A program made the translations under genes and the position numbers. A stretch of 7,459 bases of DNA from an uncultured Pseudoflavonifractor sp. (lineage in GTDB: Bacteria; Bacillota; Clostridia; Oscillospirales; Oscillospiraceae), in contig CAJFTA010000077.1 of the NCBI GenBank assembly GCA_904419835.1, positions 1-7,459 of the forward strand. The letters are read 5' to 3'. Under the pieces are notes generated by a model. The model was not told the DNA's origin. It did not search any database and saw nothing but the letters and a program-made list of their open reading frames with translations. The number at the start of each line of letters is the position of its first letter. Positions within the stretch are counted from its first letter, which is position 1. This document shows positions 1 to 4,871 of the stretch, in pieces.

Positions 1-1
1 C

Positions 2-163
2 GTGGAACGTGTTGATATTTATGAGGACGAACTGCCGGATGGACGATTTTTGAGGCATATCAAATTCAAGTTCCCAGTGTTCTATAACGGTCAGGAGATT
101 GACGAAATGAGTTGGGACAAAGAAAGTACAGTCGAGACGTGCGTACTGCTTTCCCGCAAGTAG
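2..163 (+). CDS. C-terminal fragment of a probable serine recombinase (5' end outside the window)
   Basis: An open frame enters from the left edge and runs for 53 codons to a TAG at 161-163. The peptide starts VERVDIYEDELPDGR, passes through a KFKFPVFYNG stretch and ends in TVETCVLLSRK. From memory this resembles the extreme C-terminal tail of large serine (resolvase/invertase-type) recombinases of clostridial mobile elements, where a VEx(V/I)xIY strand leads to a TVETVxLLS ending. No catalytic domain is inside the window, so the assignment rests on this tail alone. The next gene starts 10 bp downstream and its Shine-Dalgarno site touches this stop codon, so the two were probably transcribed together. 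If correct, the phosphotransferase is cargo next to the integration gene of a mobile element. The frame happens to begin with GTG at position 2, but nothing shows that to be a real start. Confidence 0.5.
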   Translation: MERVDIYEDELPDGRFLRHIKFKFPVFYNGQEIDEMSWDKESTVETCVLLSRK

Positions 164-173
164 GAGATGATGA

Positions 174-959
174 ATGCAAAAAACATTGCTGCATCAAATT
201 CCAGATGAACCGCCGCAGGATATTCTGCATTTTGTGTCCGGGGCAAGTATTTACGACAGTTCCTGTTCACCCGAAGCGAAAGTGTATTTCATTGACAAGG
301 GAAACGGGTACTATTTAAAATGCTCGGGCAGCGGAACGCTCGAAAAAGAAGCCAAAATGACAGCGTATTTTTACTCAAAGAAACTTGGCGCAGAGGTGTT
401 GCATTATCTCTCAAATGACCGCGATTGGCTTTTAACGGCCGCTGTTATCGGGGAGGACTGCGTGCACGAAGCGTATCTTATGAATCCCACACGCCTGTGC
501 GACACCATTGCATATGAATTAAGAAAACTGCATGAAACAGATTATACCGGCTGCCCGATCATGGACAGGACGGCAGAATATCTTGCTGCGGCTGAGAAGA
601 ATTACCATACCGGGAATTATGATAAATCTGCTTTCCCCGGTTGTTTCGGATACCGCTCAGCAGAGGACGCCTATGCCGTTCTGACCGCAGAGAAAGATGC
701 CCTGCAGAGCAAAGTTCTGCTTCACGGCGACTATTGCCTGCCGAACATTGTTCTTAACAACTGGACCTTCTCAGGGTTTATTGATGTCGGCAGCGGCGGC
801 GTTGGCGACAGGCATATTGATTTATTTTGGGGCGCTTGGACGCTTTGGTTTAATTTGAAAACGAATCAGTACTATGAGCGTTTTCTCGACGCATATGGAA
901 GGGATAAGGCAGACGAGGCAGTACTCAAAGTCGTTGCTGCGGCTGAAGTATTTGGCTGA
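174..959 (+). CDS. aph(3'): APH(3')-family aminoglycoside O-phosphotransferase
   Basis: This cytosolic enzyme would phosphorylate the 3'-hydroxyl of aminoglycosides such as kanamycin and neomycin using ATP, giving resistance. The 261-aa length is close to the roughly 264 aa typical of APH(3') enzymes. Visible motifs are K49 in YYLKC and E59 in KEAKM (the nucleotide-binding Lys/Glu pair), the catalytic loop HGDYCLPN at 184-191 (catalytic base D186, N191), and the metal-binding D204 in FIDVGSGG followed by GDRHIDLFW. The 18-residue distance from D186 to D204 equals that between D190 and D208 of APH(3')-IIIa. The C-terminal end (VVAAAEVFG) looks complete, so the gene appears intact. The start is ATG 174, with GGAG at 163-166 seven bases upstream. 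Base composition is far lower in GC than in the genes downstream, and the gene directly follows a recombinase-like fragment, which points to horizontal transfer. The exact allele and drug spectrum cannot be read from the sequence. Confidence 0.9.
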   Translation: MQKTLLHQIPDEPPQDILHFVSGASIYDSSCSPEAKVYFIDKGNGYYLKCSGSGTLEKEAKMTAYFYSKKLGAEVLHYLSNDRDWLLTAAVIGEDCVHEAYLMNPTRLCDTIAYELRKLHETDYTGCPIMDRTAEYLAAAEKNYHTGNYDKSAFPGCFGYRSAEDAYAVLTAEKDALQSKVLLHGDYCLPNIVLNNWTFSGFIDVGSGGVGDRHIDLFWGAWTLWFNLKTNQYYERFLDAYGRDKADEAVLKVVAAAEVFG

Positions 960-1037
960 GTATCGCAAGAGCGTTAAAGGAAGCAACAGCCGGGCGCGCG
1001 GCGCTGCTCGCCAGAAAATAAGGCAGGGGAGGCTTCC
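960..1037. other. Intergenic junction between low-GC cargo and high-GC native DNA
   Basis: This 78-bp gap separates the foreign-looking phosphotransferase from the GC-rich acetyltransferase. Composition changes within it: the first 30 bases are mixed, then a run of GC-rich sequence appears around 990-1010. I see no U-tract terminator after the phosphotransferase, no convincing -35/-10 pair and no clear inverted terminal repeat. The only definite signal is the Shine-Dalgarno site GGGGAGG at 1026-1032, which belongs to the gene starting at 1038. Confidence 0.4.
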
Positions 1038-1577
1038 ATGATTTTTCTTGAGACCGCGCGGCTGATCCTCCGCACTGTGGCGCCGGAGGACGCGGCCGCC
1101 ATTCACAGCTGGCGCAGCGACCCCCGCTGCGCCCGGTATCAGCGGGGGCAGGTCAGGGAGTACGGAGAAATCGCCGCGCTGGTGGAGCGGCACAGCCACG
1201 ACGTTCTGTCTGTGGACGCCCATTTTATGGCGGCAGCGGCGCTGAAGGACTCCGGTGAGCTGGTGGGCGAGATTTTGGTGATGCCGGAGGACGGCGCCAT
1301 CTCCCTGGGCTTTACCGTCTCCCCCCGGCACCAGCGGCAGGGCTATGCCTATGAGGCCCTGGCCGCCCTCATGGCGCTGCTGCACACTCGGTTCCCCGGT
1401 TGGGAGTTCCTCTGCTTCACCGACCCGGAGAATGCCCCCAGCATGGCGCTGCTGACCAAACTGGGCTGCCGGGACATGGGCTATGTGCCCGCTGTGGACT
1501 CCCGGGTGTTCGGCAGGTGGGTCACCGGGCAGACGGAAGCGGAAATTGCCCGGGCGGCGGGAGCGCCGCCCGGATAA
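1038..1577 (+). CDS. GNAT N-acetyltransferase (RimJ/RimL-like, Acetyltransf_3 type)
   Basis: A 179-aa acetyl-CoA-dependent acyltransferase. The N-terminus (LETARLILRTVAPEDAAAIHSW) is the usual opening of the RimJ/RimL branch of GNATs. The acetyl-CoA binding motif A is seen as SLGFTVSPRHQRQGYAYEA (about residues 89-107, with the Q/R-x-x-G-x-A signature at R100-A104). Motif B follows as ENAPSMALLTKLG (131-143), where the Asn-Ser pair is typical. RimJ/RimL enzymes acetylate ribosomal protein N-termini, but most paralogues in this branch act on small molecules or unknown proteins, so the substrate is not predictable. The start is ATG 1038 with GGGGAGG five bases upstream. Only 11 bp separate the stop from the response regulator, so the gene probably shares its transcript. 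The extreme C-terminus (residues 165-179) is Ala/Gly-rich and probably disordered. Confidence 0.85.
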   Translation: MIFLETARLILRTVAPEDAAAIHSWRSDPRCARYQRGQVREYGEIAALVERHSHDVLSVDAHFMAAAALKDSGELVGEILVMPEDGAISLGFTVSPRHQRQGYAYEALAALMALLHTRFPGWEFLCFTDPENAPSMALLTKLGCRDMGYVPAVDSRVFGRWVTGQTEAEIARAAGAPPG

Positions 1578-1588
1578 CCGGAGGAGCT

Positions 1589-2287
1589 ATGAACTATAAG
1601 ATAGCCATTTGTGACGATTCGGCGGCGGACCGCCAATATCTGTCCACCCTGGCGGACCGGTGGGCCGCGGACAGGGGCCACACCCTTCAGGCCGCCTTCT
1701 TCGCGTCCGCCGAGGAATTTCTCTTTCACTACGCCGAGGAGAAGGACTACGACATCCTGCTTCTGGACATTGAGATGGGGGCCATGGACGGTGTGACCAT
1801 GGCCCGCACCCTGCGCCGGGACAACGAGACGGTGCAGATCATCTTTGTCACCGGCTATTCCGACTACATCGCCGAGGGCTACGACGTGGCCGCCCTTCAC
1901 TATCTGATGAAGCCCGTCCGGGAGGACAAGCTGTTCTCCGTGCTGGACCGGGCGGCGGAAAAGCTCTCCCGGAACGAAAAGGTCCTGAACTTCGAGTCGG
2001 GCGGCGAGATGGTCCGGGTCCCCGTCTATCAAATCAAGTACGCCGATGTTTCGGGCAACTATGTGACCATCCACGCCGCCGGGGAAATCACCGTGAAGAT
2101 GACCCTGGGGGACCTGGAGGGGCAGCTGGACAGCCGCTTTTACCGGGCGGGCCGGTCGGTCATTGTGAACCTGACCCGGATCAGCCGGGTGACCAAGGCG
2201 GAAATCCGGCTCAGCGACGGCACGTCCATCCCCCTGCCCCGGGGGGCCTATGAGGGCGTGAACCGGGCCATTATCAATCTGAGGTGA
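1589..2287 (+). CDS. LytTR-family response regulator (AgrA/VirR-like)
   Basis: A 232-aa DNA-binding response regulator. The N-terminal receiver domain (about 1-120) shows the acidic pair D9-D10, the phospho-acceptor D60 in DILLLDIEMGAMDG, T88 in IIFVTGYSD and the conserved K108-P109 in LMKPV. The C-terminal LytTR domain (about 133-232) shows the family pattern: a DVSGNYVTIHA strand, then FYRAGRSVIVNLTRI (compare F-x-R-x-H-R-S-x-I-V-N-L), and a final LSDGTSIPLPRGAY segment. LytTR regulators bind pairs of about 9-bp direct repeats spaced about 21 bp centre to centre, and such a pair lies at 2963-2995. The start is ATG 1589, preceded by GGAGGAG at 1580-1586. A longer in-frame opening from 1400 exists but overlaps the upstream gene and adds a non-family Gly/Pro-rich tail, so it was rejected. 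The kinase gene follows 6 bp later and is the obvious partner. Confidence 0.93.
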   Translation: MNYKIAICDDSAADRQYLSTLADRWAADRGHTLQAAFFASAEEFLFHYAEEKDYDILLLDIEMGAMDGVTMARTLRRDNETVQIIFVTGYSDYIAEGYDVAALHYLMKPVREDKLFSVLDRAAEKLSRNEKVLNFESGGEMVRVPVYQIKYADVSGNYVTIHAAGEITVKMTLGDLEGQLDSRFYRAGRSVIVNLTRISRVTKAEIRLSDGTSIPLPRGAYEGVNRAIINLR

Positions 2288-2293
2288 GCGGAC

Positions 2294-2956
2294 ATGGGGT
2301 TCTTTTCCAGGCGGATTGACCGGCAGATCGCCTCCTACCAGCAGGAGCTGGTGGAGACTCACTACCGGGAGGTGGACAACATGTACCGGCAGATCCGGGG
2401 CTGGCGGCACGACTACCGCAACCATATCCAGACCATGAAGGCCTATGCCGCGGCGGAGGACTGGGAGGCCATCAAACGGTACCTGGACCTGCTGGACCAG
2501 GACCTGACCACCGTGGACACGGTCATCAAGACCGGCAACCCCATGGCCGACGCCATCCTCAACTCCAAGATCTCCCTGGCCCGGTCCAAGGGCATCCAGG
2601 TGGTGGCGGACGCCTGCATCCCGGTGCGGCTGAAGTCGTCGGAGATCGACCTGTGCTGCATTCTGGGCAACCTCTTTGACAACGCCATCGAGGCCAGCCT
2701 CCACCTGCCCGAGGAGCGGCGGCTCATCCGGGTGTACATGGACATCAAGAACACCCAGCTCTACATCTCCTTCACCAATTTCACCGCCGGGAAGAAGCTG
2801 AAAAAGGTGGGCCGGCTGTTTCCCACCACAAAGGGGGAGGGCCACGGCTTCGGGCTGGTGCGCATCGACGCCATTGTGGAGCGGCTGGGCGGGTACATCA
2901 GCCGCAACAGCGAGGACGGCGCCTTCACCACCGAGATTCTGCTCCCCCAGGCGTGA
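2294..2956 (+). CDS. Soluble GHKL-type sensor histidine kinase (AgrC-like catalytic core, no membrane domain)
   Basis: A 220-aa kinase that should phosphorylate the LytTR regulator encoded just upstream. A helical N-terminus (1-35) leads into the phospho-acceptor motif RHDYRNH (H39), the AgrC-type H-D-x-x-N-H box within a Spo0B-like dimerisation region. The GHKL ATPase domain shows an N box (LGNLFDNAIEAS, N126/D129/N130) and a Gly-rich lid KGEGHGFGLVRI (180-191). The protein ends in the usual ATEILLP-like strand (FTTEILLP). No hydrophobic segment long enough to span a membrane is present, and the whole sensor half found in AgrC-type kinases (usually about 200 residues of membrane segments) is missing. 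The ORF has its own Shine-Dalgarno site (GAGGTGAG, 2281-2288), so it does not look like a truncated relic. Similar stand-alone short kinases occur beside LytTR regulators in other clostridia. The signal must come from a cytosolic ligand or a partner protein. Confidence 0.9.
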   Translation: MGFFSRRIDRQIASYQQELVETHYREVDNMYRQIRGWRHDYRNHIQTMKAYAAAEDWEAIKRYLDLLDQDLTTVDTVIKTGNPMADAILNSKISLARSKGIQVVADACIPVRLKSSEIDLCCILGNLFDNAIEASLHLPEERRLIRVYMDIKNTQLYISFTNFTAGKKLKKVGRLFPTTKGEGHGFGLVRIDAIVERLGGYISRNSEDGAFTTEILLPQA

Positions 2957-2962
2957 GCGCTG

Positions 2963-2995
2963 CAATTCGTCCCCCGGGCGTGACGATTCGTCCCC
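2963..2995 (+). promoter_or_regulatory. Candidate LytTR operator: 12-bp direct repeat with 21-bp period
   Basis: The sequence C(A/G)ATTCGTCCCC occurs at 2963-2974 and again at 2984-2995, with one mismatch in 12. The repeats start exactly 21 bp apart, two helical turns. LytTR regulators such as AgrA and ComE bind two direct repeats with this same spacing, and a LytTR regulator is encoded two genes upstream. Relative to a start site predicted near 3035, the repeats are centred at about -66 and -45, a normal activator position. The bases match the AgrA consensus only partly (CGT core), so recognition by this particular regulator is an inference. Confidence 0.6.
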
Positions 2996-3020
2996 AGAAT
3001 GATCTGGGGACGATTTTTTT
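2988..3020 (+). terminator. Intrinsic terminator after the kinase gene
   Basis: A perfect 11-bp stem (CGTCCCCAGA at 2989-2998 with its complement at 3003-3012, extended by the T2988-A3013 pair) closes an ATGA tetraloop. A run of seven T residues follows at 3014-3020. This is a textbook rho-independent terminator for plus-strand transcription and has no T-tract in the other direction. It lies 31 bp after the kinase stop and should separate the kinase/regulator transcript from the exporter genes. Its left arm overlaps the second direct repeat, and its T-tract runs into the extended -10 element, so terminator, operator and promoter are interleaved. Confidence 0.85.
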
Positions 3021-3028
3021 GGTAGAAT
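3020..3028 (+). promoter_or_regulatory. Extended -10 promoter for the exporter genes
   Basis: TGGTAGAAT is a TG-n extended -10 element whose hexamer matches TATAAT at five of six positions (3023-3028). At the normal 16-18 bp distance upstream I see no recognisable -35 box (the sequence there is close to TGATCT). A good -10 with a poor -35 behind a pair of direct repeats is what an activator-dependent promoter looks like. The start site would fall near A3035, giving a leader of only about 13 nt that begins at or next to the Shine-Dalgarno site AGAGGTGA (3035-3042). Confidence 0.55.
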
Positions 3029-3047
3029 GGTACCAGAGGTGACCGAC

Positions 3048-4871
3048 ATGGAAGAGAAGAAGAAATCCCCCTACAACATGTGGCAGAACACCGGCTTTAT
3101 GCTCTCCGCCGCCTGGCGCAGCTGCCCCAGCGTAATTTTCCTGTGCATCGCGCTGGCGGTGGTCACCGCCGGCCAGACCGTGGCCGAGCTGCTCATCGCC
3201 CCTGCAGTGATTGCCAGGGTGGAGGAGGCCGCGCCCCTGGAGTCCCTGCTCCCGACCATCGCCGGATTTTCCCTGCTCCTGCTGCTCCTGTCCGGCCTGA
3301 AGCGGTATCTGGACACCAACACCCTGTTCGGCCGGTGCCATCTCCGCATGTGGCTAACCCGCCAGCTTGGCCTGAAGGCTTCCCGGACCTCCTACCCCAA
3401 CCTGATGGACGCCCGGTTCACCGAACTGGAGTACAAGGCCATGGATGCCTGCTGCAGCAATGACGACGCCACAGAGCACATCTGGACCACCTGGACGGCT
3501 ATCCTCACCAACCTGCTGGGCTTTGCCGTCTATCTGGCCATTCTCTCCGGCCTGCATCCTCTTCTGTTCTGCGTCATCGCCGTCACCGCCGCAGCGGGGT
3601 ATTTTGTGGACAAGAAGGTCAGCGGGTGGGGCTACCGGCACCGTGAGGAGGCGGCCAAGCCCATCAAGGAGATGGGCTATATCCGCCAGACCGCCGCCGG
3701 CCGCCCCCACGCCAAGGACATCCGCATGTTCGGCCTGGGGCCATGGATGAATGAGGTGTGGCGCAAGTCCATGGCCCTGTACCGCGCCTTTCTCCGCAGG
3801 CGGGAGTCGGTGTACCTGTGGATCAACCTGACCGACCTGCTGCTGACCCTGATCCGCAACGGCGCGGCCTACGCCTACCTCCTGTGGCTCACCCTGACCG
3901 GCGGCATGAGCGCCGCGGAATTCCTGCTCTACTTCACCGCCGCCAGCGGCTTCACCCAGTGGGTCACCGGCATTCTGGACATGTTCAACCAGCTCCACCG
4001 GGAGAGCCTGGACATCTCCATGGTGCGGGAATTTCTGGACTACCCGGAGTCCTTCCGGTTTGAGGACGGAGAACCTCTGCCCAGGGACCTGTCCACCCCC
4101 TGCGAGATCCGCCTGGAGAACGTGTCCTTCCGGTACCCCAAGGCGGACTCGGACACCCTCCGCCATATCAATCTGACCATCCACCCCGGGGAAAAGCTGG
4201 CCATTGTGGGCCTCAACGGCGCCGGCAAGACCACCCTGGTGCGGCTGGTCTGCGGCTTTCTGGACCCCACCGAGGGCCGGGTTCTCCTCAACGGGGAGGA
4301 CATCCGCCGCTATGACCGCCGGGCCTATTATGCGCTGTTCTCCGCCGTGTTTCAGGACTTCTCCGTGCTGGAGGCCAGCGTGGCGGAAAATGTGGCCCAG
4401 CGGGTGGACGGCATCGACGCCGACCGGGTCATGGCCTGCCTGGACCAGGCCGGTCTGACGGAAAAGGTCATGTCCCTGCCCAAGGGGGTGGCCACCGCCA
4501 TCGGCCGCCAGGTCTTTGAGGACGGCGTGGAGCTGTCCGGCGGCCAGACCCAGCGGCTGATGCTGGCCAGGGCCCTGTACAAGGACGGGCCCGTCCTGGT
4601 GCTGGACGAGCCCACCGCCGCCCTGGACCCCATCGCCGAGGAGGACATTTATCGAAAGTACAGCGGGATGACCGGGGGCAAGACCTCCCTGTTCATCTCC
4701 CACCGGCTGGCCTCCACCCGGTTCTGCGACCGCATTCTGTTCCTGGAACAGGGCCGCATCGCCGAGGAGGGGACCCACGAGGCGCTGCTCTCCCGGGGCG
4801 GCGGATACGCAAAGCTCTTTGACGTACAGAGCCAGTATTACAGGGAAGGGGGCGAAAACCATGGCAAATAA
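3048..4871 (+). CDS. ABC exporter half-transporter, subunit A (fused permease and ATPase)
   Basis: A 607-aa type-IV (ABCB-like) exporter half. The membrane domain occupies about residues 25-315, with hydrophobic segments near 28-57, 66-84, 150-168, 171-188, 256-284 and 287-310. A cytosolic stretch contains HAKDIRMFGLG (221-231), a motif common in bacterial exporters of this kind. The ATPase domain (about 353-600) has Walker A GLNGAGKT (388-395, K394), Q-loop Q436, signature LSGGQ (496-500), Walker B VLVLDEP (D520, E521) and H-loop H552, so all catalytic residues are present. No N-terminal peptidase domain precedes the permease, so it is not a C39 leader-cleaving transporter. The start is ATG 3048, behind AGAGGTGA. 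An upstream in-frame ATG at 3027 lies inside the -10 box and lacks a Shine-Dalgarno site. Its stop overlaps the second subunit, which implies translational coupling and heterodimer formation. The substrate is unknown. Confidence 0.92.
   Translation: MEEKKKSPYNMWQNTGFMLSAAWRSCPSVIFLCIALAVVTAGQTVAELLIAPAVIARVEEAAPLESLLPTIAGFSLLLLLLSGLKRYLDTNTLFGRCHLRMWLTRQLGLKASRTSYPNLMDARFTELEYKAMDACCSNDDATEHIWTTWTAILTNLLGFAVYLAILSGLHPLLFCVIAVTAAAGYFVDKKVSGWGYRHREEAAKPIKEMGYIRQTAAGRPHAKDIRMFGLGPWMNEVWRKSMALYRAFLRRRESVYLWINLTDLLLTLIRNGAAYAYLLWLTLTGGMSAAEFLLYFTAASGFTQWVTGILDMFNQLHRESLDISMVREFLDYPESFRFEDGEPLPRDLSTPCEIRLENVSFRYPKADSDTLRHINLTIHPGEKLAIVGLNGAGKTTLVRLVCGFLDPTEGRVLLNGEDIRRYDRRAYYALFSAVFQDFSVLEASVAENVAQRVDGIDADRVMACLDQAGLTEKVMSLPKGVATAIGRQVFEDGVELSGGQTQRLMLARALYKDGPVLVLDEPTAALDPIAEEDIYRKYSGMTGGKTSLFISHRLASTRFCDRILFLEQGRIAEEGTHEALLSRGGGYAKLFDVQSQYYREGGENHGK

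Noticed and set aside
112..318. 68-codon open frame overlapping the phosphotransferase start
   Set aside because: Its frame crosses the end of the recombinase-like fragment and the start of the phosphotransferase, both better supported. No Shine-Dalgarno site or recognisable motif.
1400..1588. N-terminal extension of the response regulator from ATG 1400
   Set aside because: It overlaps the acetyltransferase in another frame and adds a Gly/Pro-rich tail before the canonical receiver start. ATG 1589 has a GGAGGAG site.
3027..3047. Upstream start ATG 3027 for exporter subunit A
   Set aside because: It lies inside the probable -10 box and has no Shine-Dalgarno site. ATG 3048 has AGAGGTGA at proper spacing.
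2957..3047. Small precursor peptide gene before the exporter
   Set aside because: The 91-bp spacer is filled by the repeat, terminator and promoter signals and contains no start codon with a useful frame other than those of the exporter gene.
1481..3049. Minus-strand open frame of 522 codons opposite the regulator and kinase
   Set aside because: It lies opposite genes with complete domain motifs, its product is Gly/Val/His/Pro-rich with no recognisable motif, and long antisense frames are expected in GC-rich coding DNA.
4819..4860. Upstream start ATG 4819 for exporter subunit B
   Set aside because: It would add 14 residues encoded within subunit A. ATG 4861 is preceded by AAGGGGG and starts a typical subunit sequence.
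3354..4862. Minus-strand open frame of 502 codons opposite exporter subunit A
   Set aside because: Antisense shadow of a well-supported ABC gene, with low-complexity composition and no domain signature.
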